This document shows positions 51,582-60,129 of a stretch of 64,000 nucleotides of DNA, piece after piece. A model generated the notes under the pieces. That model did not search any database. It worked only from the letters and a program-made list of their open reading frames with translations, and was not told the DNA's origin. Source of the DNA: Aequorivita lipolytica (GTDB lineage Bacteria; Bacteroidota; Bacteroidia; Flavobacteriales; Flavobacteriaceae); contig NZ_VORU01000001.1 in assembly GCF_007997135.1 (NCBI RefSeq), positions 372,001 through 436,000 of the forward strand, in the 5' to 3' direction. A program made the position numbers and the translations under genes. The first letter of the stretch is position 1. Each line of letters starts with the position of its first letter.

Positions 51582-52877
51582 ATGAGTACACAAAACAAAT
51601 TCGCAACAAACTTGTTGCACGCAGGACACGATGTAACCGCTAACGGAGGAACCAGAGCGGTGCCAATTTATCAAACTTCAAGTTACGTTTTCAAAAACAG
51701 CGACCACGCTGCAAACCTTTTCAATCTTTCTGAACCCGGATTTATTTATTCGCGCTTAAACAATCCAACGTGCGATATTTTGGAAAAACGTTTGGCGGCT
51801 TTGGAAGGTGGCATTGGCGCAGTTACTACAGCTTCTGGCGCTTCTGCCATTTCAACCACATTTTTAACATTGCTTCGTGCTGGCGACCACATTGTAGCAT
51901 CTAGCAGTTTGTATGGCGGCACTTTCAATTTGTTGAATGTTACTTTACCGCGTTTGGGAATTACAACCACTTTTGTGGATGCTACGGAGCCTGAAAATTT
52001 TGGAAAAGCAGTTAAAGAAAATACCCGTGCAATTTTTATTGAATCTCTTGGAAACCCAAAGTTGGATGTTTTAGATATTGAAGCGATTGCAACTGAAGCG
52101 AAAGCAAATAAAATTCCGCTTATTGTGGACAACACGGTTGCTTCTCCAGCTTTATTGAATCCCATTGCGCACGGTGCAAATATTGTAATCCATTCGCTAA
52201 CCAAATACATTAACGGAAACGGGACAACCCTTGGCGGCGCAATTATCGATGCCGGTAATTTTGATTGGACCAACGGGAAATTTCCCGAATTCACGGAACC
52301 TTCCGCCGGATATCACGGTTTGGTTTATTCCGAAGTTTTAAAGGAAGCAGCTTTTATAGCGAAAGTACGTCTTGAAGGTCTTCGCGATTTCGGCGCTGCG
52401 TTGAGTCCGTTTAGTGCTTTTCAAATTATTCAAGGTTTGGAAACTTTGGAAATTCGAATTAAAAAACACAGCGAAAATGCACTAAGATTTGCAAAATGGC
52501 TTCAAAGTCGCAAAGAAGTGGCTTGGGTGAATTATCCCGGTTTAGAGGAAAATCCTTATTTCAACCTCGCACAAAAATACCTTCCCAAAGGGCAAAGTGG
52601 TTTAGTTACTTTCGGCGTAAAAGGTGGTTTTGAAACCGCTAAAAGAGTAGTTGATAATGTGAAATTATTTTCACTTTTGGCAAATATCGGCGATACAAAA
52701 TCCTTGATAATTCATCCAGCAAGTACAACCCACCAACAATTAAGTTTGGCAGATCAAACTGCATCTGGCGTGAGTCAAGATCTGATAAGACTTTCTATTG
52801 GTTTGGAAAATATTGAAGATTTAACGGCAGATTTGGAGCAAGCTTTCGAAAGTGTTTTTAAAGAGGAATTGGTTTAA
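51582..52877 (+). CDS. metY: O-acetylhomoserine aminocarboxypropyltransferase (sulfhydrylase)
   Basis: 431 residues of the Cys/Met metabolism PLP family. The PLP-binding lysine lies in HSLTKYINGNGTTLGG near 206. Other blocks are GFIYSRLNNPTCDILEKRLA (near the start) and the C-terminal SLIIHPAS. The length and the sequence fit MetY, which makes homocysteine from O-acetylhomoserine and sulfide, rather than cystathionine synthase. It is first in the SAM-I-controlled operon. Confidence 0.93.
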   Translation: MSTQNKFATNLLHAGHDVTANGGTRAVPIYQTSSYVFKNSDHAANLFNLSEPGFIYSRLNNPTCDILEKRLAALEGGIGAVTTASGASAISTTFLTLLRAGDHIVASSSLYGGTFNLLNVTLPRLGITTTFVDATEPENFGKAVKENTRAIFIESLGNPKLDVLDIEAIATEAKANKIPLIVDNTVASPALLNPIAHGANIVIHSLTKYINGNGTTLGGAIIDAGNFDWTNGKFPEFTEPSAGYHGLVYSEVLKEAAFIAKVRLEGLRDFGAALSPFSAFQIIQGLETLEIRIKKHSENALRFAKWLQSRKEVAWVNYPGLEENPYFNLAQKYLPKGQSGLVTFGVKGGFETAKRVVDNVKLFSLLANIGDTKSLIIHPASTTHQQLSLADQTASGVSQDLIRLSIGLENIEDLTADLEQAFESVFKEELV

Positions 52878-52884
52878 TGTTTTA

Positions 52885-52945
52885 ATCTCACGTCTAATAT
52901 CTCACGTCTAATATCTCACACTTAATGTCTCAAATCTCAAGTCTA
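52885..52945 (+). repeat. TCTCACGTCTAATA word repeats running into metX
   Basis: A 14-base word is repeated with decay across the gap and into the first codons of metX (GTCTCAAATCTCAAGTC). No reverse-complement partner was found, so it is one-armed. Confidence 0.55.
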
Positions 52946-53932
52946 ACCATAAAAGAATACACCACCAAAAGTGGATTTCACTTTAAAAACCTTCCATTAA
53001 CCTATCAGGTTTTTGGAAAGAAATTGGGTACGGCGCCCATTGTTTTAGTGACGCACGCACTTACCGGAAACAGCAATGTTTGTGGTGAAAACGGTTGGTG
53101 GAAATCTTTGATTGGTACTGAAAAGTGCATTGATGTTAACAAATATTCCATTCTTGCTTTTAATATTCCCGGGAATGGATACGATGATTTTTTCATTGAA
53201 AATTATGAAGATTTTACCATTTATGATGTTGCCCAATTGTTTTTAATAGGATTAGCAAAACTACAAATACCGTCGGTTTTTGCAGGAATCGGCGGTTCTT
53301 TGGGTGGAAGTATTTTGTGGCAAATGGCAGTTTTGAAACCTGAATTGTTTCAGAATTTAATTCCCATTGCAACCGATTGGAAAGCTACAGATTGGTTGAT
53401 TGCGCAATGCAGAGTTCAAAAACAGATTTTAAATAATTCTGATAATCCTGTGCACGATGCACGTATTCACGCAATGACTTTCTACAGAACGCCGCAATCT
53501 TTTAAGCAGAAATTCAAAAGAAGTTTGAGTGAAACGGCGCCCATTTATAATGTGGAAAGTTGGTTGCTCCATCACGGTGAAACTTTAGACAAACGTTTTC
53601 AGTTGCAAGCCTATAAATTGATGAATCACTTATTGATGACGGCGATTTGTGAAACAGAAGATGAATTCTTGGAATTAGCCTCAAAAATTGAAGGAAACAT
53701 TTATTTGGTTGGAATAGACAGTGACGGACTTTATTTAAATGAAGAGATAAAAGAGACCTATTCTTTATTAAAACCTATAAAAAGCAACGTGCATTTTGCT
53801 GAAATAAACTCCATTCACGGGCACGATGCATTTTTAATAGAATACGAACAATTGGCGGGAATTCTGGACCCCATTTTTAATTCAGAAAAAATTACAAAAA
53901 CAAAAAATCATGAGCACGCAAATATTAGATAA
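52925..53932 (+). CDS. metX: Homoserine O-acetyltransferase
   Basis: 335 residues with alpha/beta-hydrolase fold. The nucleophile elbow is GIGGSLGGS (about 120-128), the oxyanion segment is VTHALTGNS, and the catalytic His is in HGHDAF near the C-terminus with Asp in GIDSDGLY. It activates homoserine for MetY, the preceding gene. The first codons lie in repeat sequence, so the exact start is less certain. It overlaps hom by 23 bases. Confidence 0.92.
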   Translation: MSQISSLTIKEYTTKSGFHFKNLPLTYQVFGKKLGTAPIVLVTHALTGNSNVCGENGWWKSLIGTEKCIDVNKYSILAFNIPGNGYDDFFIENYEDFTIYDVAQLFLIGLAKLQIPSVFAGIGGSLGGSILWQMAVLKPELFQNLIPIATDWKATDWLIAQCRVQKQILNNSDNPVHDARIHAMTFYRTPQSFKQKFKRSLSETAPIYNVESWLLHHGETLDKRFQLQAYKLMNHLLMTAICETEDEFLELASKIEGNIYLVGIDSDGLYLNEEIKETYSLLKPIKSNVHFAEINSIHGHDAFLIEYEQLAGILDPIFNSEKITKTKNHEHANIR

Positions 53933-55055
53933 TCCGGTTTTGGACCGAATTGACCTAAACAATATAAAAAAGAAAAAAATAAACATCGCCATTTTTGGCC
54001 ACGGAAATGTGGGCAGCCATTTGGTGAATCAAATTATCTCCTCGAAGGAGGAGATCTCCCGAAGACGCGATTTGGAGCTGAATATTTTCGCTATTGCCAA
54101 TTCAAAAACCGTTTTACTTCAGCAAAAAGATTTGAAGAAAAATTGGTTGGAAGAAAAAGGAAAGTCTGGAAAAGCGTATAATGTAGAAGATGTAATTTAC
54201 TTCGCAAAAACCAACAATCTTCAAAACCTGATTTTGGTTGACAATACAGCAGATGCTGGCTTTGTCCATAATTATTCGGCTTTTGTTGAAAATGGTTTCC
54301 ATTTGGTTTCCTCAAACAAAATCGCCAATACGTTGGACTTGAATTTTTATAAAGAACTTCGCCAAAAATTGACTTCCAAAAAACGTCAGTATTTATATGA
54401 AACGAATGTGGGCGCAGGACTTCCGTTGATTGATACAATCAAACTTTTACATCTTTCGGGAGAAAATATCACGCGAATTCGCGGGGTGTTTTCGGGTTCT
54501 TTAAGTTATATTTTTAATACATTTTCGGAAGAAGACAGATCGTTCAGCTCAGTTTTAAAATCTGCAATCGATAAAGGATTTACAGAACCAGACCCCCGCG
54601 AAGACCTTTGCGGGAATGACGTTGGAAGGAAATTGCTTATCTTGGCTCGTGAATTGGATTTGCATAACGAGTTCGCTGATATTTCAATACAAAATCTAAT
54701 TCCAAAGGATTTGCGCAGCGTTTCAAAAGAAGAATTTTTAACGCGATTACAGGAATTGGACGTTCCGTTTCAAATAAAAAAGAAAAATCAATCGAAGGAC
54801 TGTGTGTTTCGTTACGTTGCAGATTTGCACGGCGATCTTTCAAAAGAAACAGGCGCACTTTTGGATGTGAGTTTGGCTTCGGTTCCAAAAAATAGTATGT
54901 TGGGAGCACTTCGCGGCAGCGATTCAATTTTTGAAATTTATACCGAAAGCTACGGCGAAAATCCAATAGTTATCCAAGGCGCAGGAGCGGGAGCAGCAGT
55001 TACGGCACGAGGCGTTTTCGGGGATATTTTGCGGATTAGCGACAAAGAAAACTAA
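53910..55055 (+). CDS. hom: Homoserine dehydrogenase
   Basis: 381 residues with the NAD(P)-binding motif FGHGNVGSH near 28-36 and the homoserine dehydrogenase catalytic domain (TNVGAGLPLIDTI, GVFSGSLSYIFN, GFTEPDPREDL, GNDVGRKLLILARE). It reduces aspartate semialdehyde to homoserine, the substrate of MetX. It lacks both aspartokinase and ACT domains. A GGAGGAGATCTCC-like palindrome near 54040-54060 lies in frame. The last codons (ILRISDK) are duplicated at 57115-57144. Confidence 0.93.
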   Translation: MSTQILDNPVLDRIDLNNIKKKKINIAIFGHGNVGSHLVNQIISSKEEISRRRDLELNIFAIANSKTVLLQQKDLKKNWLEEKGKSGKAYNVEDVIYFAKTNNLQNLILVDNTADAGFVHNYSAFVENGFHLVSSNKIANTLDLNFYKELRQKLTSKKRQYLYETNVGAGLPLIDTIKLLHLSGENITRIRGVFSGSLSYIFNTFSEEDRSFSSVLKSAIDKGFTEPDPREDLCGNDVGRKLLILARELDLHNEFADISIQNLIPKDLRSVSKEEFLTRLQELDVPFQIKKKNQSKDCVFRYVADLHGDLSKETGALLDVSLASVPKNSMLGALRGSDSIFEIYTESYGENPIVIQGAGAGAAVTARGVFGDILRISDKEN

Positions 55056-55059
55056 ACTT

Positions 55060-55103
55060 CCTGCAAAGGTGTCCCCCGCTTTTTCCGCGGGGCTCCTTGT
55101 AGG
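55060..55103 (+). terminator. Long GC-rich hairpin after hom
   Basis: CCTGCAAAGG pairs with CCTTGTAGG, and inside it CCCCGC pairs with GCGGGG around a T-rich loop. It begins four bases after the hom stop. The outer word is the same as at 4227-4285 and 58043-58086, so it may be a dispersed repeat that also ends transcription. Confidence 0.7.
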
Positions 55104-55119
55104 TCTAAATACATAAATC

Positions 55120-55191
55120 ATGAAAGTTTCACTGAACAGAATAAACAACAACTATCTTCTAGAGAATGCCTTTGCCACAATGGCATTATAG
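55120..55191 (+). pseudogene. 5-prime fragment of an OsmC gene
   Basis: The frame reads MKVSLNRINNNYLLEN, nearly identical to the start of the intact OsmC gene at 57274 (MKVSLNRVNSNYLFEA), then diverges and stops at 55191. It marks the place where the original hom-osmC neighbourhood was split by the insertion of 55.2-57.1 kb. Confidence 0.85.
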
Positions 55192-55261
55192 GATATGTCG
55201 CTTATGGCAGCATCCCACACTATTAAATGTCATCATTTACCCTGAAATCATTATCAATAAA

Positions 55262-55289
55262 AAAGACCGCACGAATTTGTGCGGTCTTT
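55262..55289. terminator. Bidirectional intrinsic terminator
   Basis: AAAGACCGCAC (55262-55272) pairs exactly with GTGCGGTCTTT (55279-55289) around a six-base loop, followed by T-rich sequence. It serves the minus-strand gene that stops at 55315 and can catch read-through from hom. Confidence 0.85.
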
Positions 55290-55314
55290 CAATTTAATTC
55301 AAGTAATGGGATAA

Positions 55315-56088
55315 TTAGAATGTACTCTTTTCAGTTTTTTTCTTTTTATCTACATTCTTGTCGATATCAACTTTTGTTTCACGGACAGTGTCTTTTATAG
55401 TCTTATCTTTTTGTTTTACATCTTTGTTGAGAGAAATTTCCTCAACAACACGTGTTGATTTTCCAACTACAGCTTTTTCAGCAGTTTCAGTCATTGCTAT
55501 CGTTTTATCTTGAAAAGCTTTATCGCCCGAAACTTTTTTATCCATTGGTTTTCTAGTCACATAAACTCTTTCTTTACGTAAACGGATATCTTCTTTTACA
55601 GGTTTTTCTATAATACGGCTTTTAATGCTGACACCGCCCGTTTTTTCTTCCCGCTTTCCTACGGATATATCTTCTTTCATCACTTTTATGCTCTCAGAAG
55701 AGTCATCGGTGTTAGCTTTGTAAGCTTTGTTTTCCCGAAGAGATTTATCGTATTCGTCAACGTCCACTGCACCGCAATTGTCCATAATTCTTGTGGCTTT
55801 TTCAGCCTCTTTTCTATCTTTTGCATAAACTGATAGTATATTGGTGCGGGCACCCACTCTGCTATGACGATCCCTGATTTCATCATTATCATCACCAAAC
55901 AACCAATCCCAAAATCCAGAAGTTTCTTTCTCTTCTTCATAGTGGTAATCGTTGTCTTTATAATCTCCTTTTGTTTTAAAGTGAGATACATCTATCTGCG
56001 AATCGTTAAATCCGTCGTTGCACAGTTTTTTCGAAGCTGTAATGGCCTCATTTTTCTCATTGAACATTCCTACTATTGTGTAATTCAT
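55315..56088 (-). CDS. DUF2382-like (YsnF/AvaK) stress protein
   Basis: 257 residues. The N-terminal part (MNYTIVGMFNEKNEAITASKKL) resembles the general-stress YflT-like domain and ends near residue 110 (DNCGAVDVDEYD). The rest is charged with the repeated pattern of DUF2382: VMKEDISVGKREEKTGGVSI and KPVKEDIRLRKERVYVTRKP, and a Lys-rich tail. Related proteins are induced by stress. It is on the minus strand inside the insertion between hom and osmC, and 51 bases downstream of a similar gene. Confidence 0.78.
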   Translation of the reverse strand: MNYTIVGMFNEKNEAITASKKLCNDGFNDSQIDVSHFKTKGDYKDNDYHYEEEKETSGFWDWLFGDDNDEIRDRHSRVGARTNILSVYAKDRKEAEKATRIMDNCGAVDVDEYDKSLRENKAYKANTDDSSESIKVMKEDISVGKREEKTGGVSIKSRIIEKPVKEDIRLRKERVYVTRKPMDKKVSGDKAFQDKTIAMTETAEKAVVGKSTRVVEEISLNKDVKQKDKTIKDTVRETKVDIDKNVDKKKKTEKSTF

Positions 56089-56139
56089 AACTATTTTTAT
56101 TTAATTATTATTAATGGCTCAAACTTTTTGAGCTCTTGT

Positions 56140-56532
56140 TTAGTCTTCTTTATTTATTATTATTTTTTCTTTTCTAAGGGTTGTTTTTATAATCTTATTA
56201 GTTACTGTGCGTACCTTAATGATGTGTATTTCTTCTATTAGCATCAACTTTTTGGTTATAACAGCTACTTCCTTTACCACAGGTATAATTGTTATATTTC
56301 CTTTTTCACGAATTTTTGGGGTCTTTTTTACTTCTTTATTAAAGTCTATGTGTTTTATAATAAAGTTTTCAGTAGCTAAGGGGATTTTCTCCGAAAAGTT
56401 TTCGGTATCCACTTTTTTATGAATGTTTACTTTACCGGTTTCTACATCCTTTTTAGTGATATTTAATTCCTCTTCATGAACCTTGATGGTTTTATTATTT
56501 ATTATCGCTTTCTTCTTGTTCTCTTGTGTCAT
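56140..56532 (-). CDS. DUF2382-like (YsnF/AvaK) protein
   Basis: 130 residues, very rich in Lys, Ile and Thr. It has paired charged beta-strands typical of DUF2382 (IKVHEEELNITKKDVETGKV, then EVAVITKKLMLIEEIHIIK). No signal peptide or membrane segment. It probably forms an operon with 55315-56088. Base composition of both genes is more A/T-rich than the met genes around them, in line with acquisition as a unit. Confidence 0.7.
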   Translation of the reverse strand: MTQENKKKAIINNKTIKVHEEELNITKKDVETGKVNIHKKVDTENFSEKIPLATENFIIKHIDFNKEVKKTPKIREKGNITIIPVVKEVAVITKKLMLIEEIHIIKVRTVTNKIIKTTLRKEKIIINKED

Positions 56533-57102
56533 GTTTTATTTTGTATATTAACTGAATACATTGAATCTTAAACAGAATTTTCCTAAATAAAAACAATCCT
56601 TTTTCGAATGAATTCTTGCAGTTAGAACCTCAAATGATACAGCTAAATTTCCTCTTCCAACTCATAAGACAGTTTCTCAACATTTGTCTACCTTCAAATA
56701 AGTGTTGGAAAACGTTTCAAATTCTTCTGTTTTGAATGTTCCTCAAATCATTAAATTTTTTTTAATTTTGGCAGCCATTTGTTAGATACAGTGGCTACAA
56801 AAAGTTGGTTGAAATTACTTTGTGCTTATGATCCAGTAATGATCAATGGTAGGAGAACTAAATCTGATTGGAGTATAAAAGAGATAATTTCTTTGATCAA
56901 TATTATTTACATAAATATAATTGTTTTGATGGATAAAAAAAAGGAGATCTATAGCTTAACTATATAATTATGAATAGTTTAACTCTGAAGCCATTAATAT
57001 CATAACAAACTCCCATTTTATCATAGAGTAATTATCATATATTTATAATTAATAGAGATTGACATGAGTGCTTGTGTACATTTTTTACGGTTAATTCCTT
57101 AT
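56533..57102. other. Long A/T-rich gap without a convincing gene
   Basis: This gap lies upstream of the DUF2382-like pair and presumably holds their promoter. A 62-codon + strand frame at 56779-56967 has no recognisable features and an unlikely composition. No repeats or RNA signals were recognised. Confidence 0.5.
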
Positions 57103-57144
57103 GGGTTCGAGAAGTATATTTTGCGAATTAGCGATAAAGATTGA
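57103..57144 (+). pseudogene. 3-prime fragment of hom
   Basis: The frame GFEKYILRISDKD followed by TGA copies the end of hom (GDILRISDKEN, stop). In DNA, 57117-57141 and 55024-55048 are almost identical (two differences in 25). It lies upstream of the intact osmC exactly as the true hom end lies upstream of the osmC fragment. Confidence 0.7.
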
Positions 57145-57149
57145 AAAAA

Positions 57150-57232
57150 GACGTAAGACCATCCCGAAGTCTTGGGACTATAAGAGGTAAGACAAAAATG
57201 AGTTCAAATTTTTTAGTCTTAAGTCCTACGTC
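57150..57232 (+). repeat. Word-repeat element upstream of osmC
   Basis: GACGTAAGAC (57150-57159) and GGTAAGAC are mirrored by GTCTTAAGTCCTACGTC (57216-57232). The word is the same as in the metK leader at 45562-45622. Confidence 0.6.
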
Positions 57233-57273
57233 CTATGCCATTTCTAATTAAATGATAACAAAAATTTAAAACA

Positions 57274-57696
57274 ATGAAAGTTTCACTGAACAGAGTAAAC
57301 AGCAACTACCTTTTTGAAGCAAAAGGCGCTTCCGGCGTTCTTGTTTTAATCGATAACAAAACCGATGAACCCTCAAAAGGCGCAAGCCCGATGGAACTTT
57401 TGTTGATGGGCGTTGGCGGCTGCAGTGCGATAGATGTGGTTTCAATTTTACAAAAACAAAGACAGGAAATCACTTCCTATAAAATGGAAGTGGTGGGCAA
57501 GCGAAAGGAAGTCCGCGATGCAAAACCTTTCGAGGCAATCCACGTAACGCTTTATTTGGAAGGCAAAATCGATGAGGCAAAAGCCATCCGCGCGGCGCAA
57601 CTTAGTTTTGAAAAATACTGTTCGGTTTCCATCACGCTGGAGGCTTCGGTGAAAATTACTTACAGCATCATTTTAAACGGAGAGAAATTAAATTAG
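57274..57696 (+). CDS. OsmC family protein
   Basis: 140 residues. The OsmC/Ohr fold is shown by GASPMELLLMGVGGCSAIDV, where the Cys of GGCSA is the first redox-active cysteine, and YCSVS with the second near 116. OsmC-like proteins reduce organic peroxides or act in stress responses. It belongs to the YhfA-like branch often found next to met genes. Its 5-prime end is duplicated at 55120-55191. Confidence 0.88.
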   Translation: MKVSLNRVNSNYLFEAKGASGVLVLIDNKTDEPSKGASPMELLLMGVGGCSAIDVVSILQKQRQEITSYKMEVVGKRKEVRDAKPFEAIHVTLYLEGKIDEAKAIRAAQLSFEKYCSVSITLEASVKITYSIILNGEKLN

Positions 57697-57709
57697 TTTG
57701 GCCACAGTT

Positions 57710-57733
57710 TCCCCTTTGGGGGTTAGGGGGCTT
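57710..57733 (+). repeat. CCCCTTTGGGGGTTAGGGGG word after osmC
   Basis: One copy of the G/C word that also occurs in frame in E2 and metH. It sits 13 bases after the osmC stop. Confidence 0.6.
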
Positions 57734-57787
57734 GTGTATTAATTTTTTATACTGTTACTTTGTACTAGTTCATATTCATATTGAAAA

Positions 57788-57891
57788 GTTATCAAGAAAG
57801 GCCGAGGGAATAGACCCTTTGACGCCTTAGCAACCTCCCGAACTTTCGGGGAAGGTGCTACATTCTATTCGTCTTTGGCGATATAGATAAC
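57788..57891 (+). promoter_or_regulatory. SAM-I (S-box) riboswitch upstream of metH
   Basis: GTTATC (57788-57793) pairs with GATAAC (57886-57891) as P1. The core GGCCGAGGGAATAGACCC, GACGCCTTAGCAACC and GAAGGTGCTACATTC matches the copy at 51338-51453 closely. A hairpin ATTCCC ... AGGGAAT around 57938-57961 may be the regulated terminator. It controls metH, the inserted dehydratase and probably metF. Confidence 0.95.
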
Positions 57892-57983
57892 AACAAACAG
57901 GTTTTTCCTTCACCTTTTCTTGATATAAATTTTTTTGAATTCCCATATTTTTTTAGGGAATGTCAAATTGTATACTATAATTC

Positions 57984-58086
57984 CGCTCCCTCCCTTTGAA
58001 GGGAGGGCTGGGGTGGGATGTTTTTAGTCGACTATGGATTTTCCTGCAAGGTGTTCCCCGCTTTTTCAGCGTGGCTCCTTGTAGGT
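57984..58086 (+). repeat. Two hairpin repeats in the metH leader
   Basis: CCCTCCCTTTGAAGGGAGGG is a self-complementary word near 57989-58008. It is followed at 58043-58086 by the CCTGCAAGG / CCTTGTAGG hairpin also found after paaI and hom. Both lie between the riboswitch and the metH start, lengthening the leader. Confidence 0.65.
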
Positions 58087-58133
58087 ATAAAAGAAAATAA
58101 TAAAAGAAAAGACACCGGTTTTCACGGGCACTA

Positions 58134-59150
58134 ATGATGAATAAAATACAACAAGCATTACAAAACCGAATATTGATCCTCGACGGCGCTATGGGCACAA
58201 TGCTTCAGCGCTATAAATTTTCCGAGGAAGATTTCCGTGGCGAACGGTTTAAGGATTTTCATAAATCGGTTAAAGGAAATAATGATTTGCTTTCAATCAC
58301 CCAACCGAAGGCAATCGCTGAAATCCATTCAAAATATTTTGCGGCAGGAGCAGATATTGTGGAAACAAACACATTTTCCAGCACCACAATCGCAATGGCA
58401 GATTATGATATGCAGGATTTGGTTTACGAATTAAATTACGAATCCGCCAAAATCGCAAAAAAAGTTGCGGAGGAATTCACTGCAAAAGAACCCAACAAAC
58501 CCCGTTTTGTAGCTGGAGCCATCGGTCCGACCAACAAAACGGCAAGTATGAGTCCAGATGTGAACGACCCCGGTTTTCGCGCCATTTCATTTGAACAATT
58601 ACGCGTTGCATACAGGCAACAAGCTGAAGCTTTGATAGACGGCGGCGTGGATTTACTTTTGGTAGAAACCATTTTCGATACGCTGAATGCCAAAGCGGCA
58701 CTTTTTGCAATTGATGAAATAAAAGAAGAACGAAACCTGGACATTCCAATAATGATAAGCGGAACAATAACCGATGCTTCCGGACGAACACTTTCTGGTC
58801 AAACTGCTGAAGCATTTTTGATTTCAATTTCGCATATTCCACTTTTGAGTGTAGGTTTTAATTGTGCTTTGGGCGCCAAACAACTCACGCCCCATTTGGA
58901 AGTGATTGCAAACCGCACCAATCTTGCCGTGAGCGCCTATCCAAACGCCGGTTTGCCAAACGCCTTTGGCGAATATGATGAAAGTCCGTCGCAAATGGCT
59001 GAGCAAGTAAAGGAATATTTGGACAAACAATTGGTAAACATTATTGGTGGTTGCTGCGGAACAACTCCGGAACACATTAAAGCCATTGCCGAAATTGCTT
59101 CGCAATACTCACCGCGACCTGTTTTTTCATCTGAAAATATTGCTCTATGA
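58134..59150 (+). CDS. metH: Methionine synthase, homocysteine-binding subunit (split MetH N-terminal part)
   Basis: 338 residues forming only the homocysteine S-methyltransferase domain of cobalamin-dependent methionine synthase. ILDGAMGTMLQRY opens the barrel; zinc cysteines are in GFNCALG (near 244) and GGCCGTTPEHIKAI (near 310). The folate, cobalamin and reactivation domains are in a separate gene at 60483-63302. Split MetH is known in this phylum. It overlaps the next gene by four bases. ATGATG at 58134 gives two possible starts one codon apart. Confidence 0.93.
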   Translation: MMNKIQQALQNRILILDGAMGTMLQRYKFSEEDFRGERFKDFHKSVKGNNDLLSITQPKAIAEIHSKYFAAGADIVETNTFSSTTIAMADYDMQDLVYELNYESAKIAKKVAEEFTAKEPNKPRFVAGAIGPTNKTASMSPDVNDPGFRAISFEQLRVAYRQQAEALIDGGVDLLLVETIFDTLNAKAALFAIDEIKEERNLDIPIMISGTITDASGRTLSGQTAEAFLISISHIPLLSVGFNCALGAKQLTPHLEVIANRTNLAVSAYPNAGLPNAFGEYDESPSQMAEQVKEYLDKQLVNIIGGCCGTTPEHIKAIAEIASQYSPRPVFSSENIAL

Positions 59151-60088
59151 TTCCCACGAAACAAGAAGTTGAAGAAGCGTGTGAGCGTGTAAAACCGTAT
59201 GTTCATAACACGCCAGTGCTGAAATCTTCGTATTTAAATGAACTTTCCTGCGCTGAAATTTTCTTCAAATGTGAGAATTTTCAGAAGATGGGAGCTTTCA
59301 AAATGCGCGGCGCAACCAATGCAATTTTACAACTTTCCGAAGCACAGAAAAAAGCGGGAGTTGTAACACATTCCTCGGGAAATTTTGCGCAGGCACTTTC
59401 TTTGGCGGCAAAAAATCTTGGCGTAAAAGCGTATATCGTTATGCCCGAAAATGCGCCACAAGTAAAGAAGGAAGCAGTTAAAGGCTACGGTGGAATTATA
59501 ACAGAATCAGAATCAACGCCAATCGCTCGCGAAACCGAAGCCGAAAGAATTCAAAAGGAAACTGGCGCTACGTTTATTCATCCTTCAAACGACAGAAATG
59601 TGATTCTTGGAAATGCAACTTCCGCAGCAGAGTTATTGCAATCGTATCCCGATTTGGATTACGTTTTCGCGCCCGTTGGCGGTGGCGGATTGATTGCAGG
59701 CACTTCACTTTCTGTAAAATATTTCGGAAATAATTGTAAAACAATTGGTGGCGAACCTTTTGAAGTTGACGATGCTTTCCGAAGCCTAAAAACTGGAAAA
59801 ATAGAATTCAACGAAACCACAAATACCATTGCCGACGGACTGAAAACTTTTCTAGGCGATGTCAATTTTCCAATCATACAGGAATTGGTTTCAGAAATAA
59901 TAAGGGTTGAAGAAACTGAAATCATTTCAGCAATGAAACTTATTTGGGAACGAATGAAAATAATAATAGAACCGAGTTGCGCTGTACCATTTGCTGCTTT
60001 ACTTCGCGAAAAAGAACGATTTAAAAATAAAAAAGTTGGAATCATCCTTTCCGGTGGAAATGTGGATTTGAAGAATTTACCGTTTTAG
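59147..60088 (+). CDS. Threonine/serine dehydratase-like PLP enzyme
   Basis: 313 residues of PLP fold type II. The Schiff-base lysine lies in CENFQKMGAFKMRGATNA near 50 and the phosphate-binding loop is GGGGLIAG near 184. It has no C-terminal ACT regulatory domain, so it resembles catabolic threonine dehydratase or serine racemase rather than the biosynthetic IlvA. It is translationally coupled to metH (four-base overlap) and lies between the two halves of MetH. A role in removing threonine or serine near the methionine branch is possible but not shown. Confidence 0.88.
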   Translation: MIPTKQEVEEACERVKPYVHNTPVLKSSYLNELSCAEIFFKCENFQKMGAFKMRGATNAILQLSEAQKKAGVVTHSSGNFAQALSLAAKNLGVKAYIVMPENAPQVKKEAVKGYGGIITESESTPIARETEAERIQKETGATFIHPSNDRNVILGNATSAAELLQSYPDLDYVFAPVGGGGLIAGTSLSVKYFGNNCKTIGGEPFEVDDAFRSLKTGKIEFNETTNTIADGLKTFLGDVNFPIIQELVSEIIRVEETEIISAMKLIWERMKIIIEPSCAVPFAALLREKERFKNKKVGIILSGGNVDLKNLPF

Positions 60089-60116
60089 TTGATTGTTGTT
60101 GGTTGTTGGTTGATGG
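60089..60116 (+). repeat. Left arm of inverted-repeat element F
   Basis: GTTGTTGGTTG words begin at the base after the dehydratase stop. They match the reverse complement of 60491-60518 at 23 of 28. The arms enclose an intact four-helix-bundle gene. Confidence 0.75.
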
Positions 60117-60129
60117 AAAAAAAATAAAT

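Noticed and set aside
52885-52945. Tandem words that look like a short CRISPR array (also 3327-3372)
   Set aside because: The period is 8-14 bases with no unique spacers, and no cas genes are present.
56779-56967. A 62-codon + strand frame in the gap before osmC
   Set aside because: No homology features, poor composition and no promoter or ribosome-binding context; likely chance.
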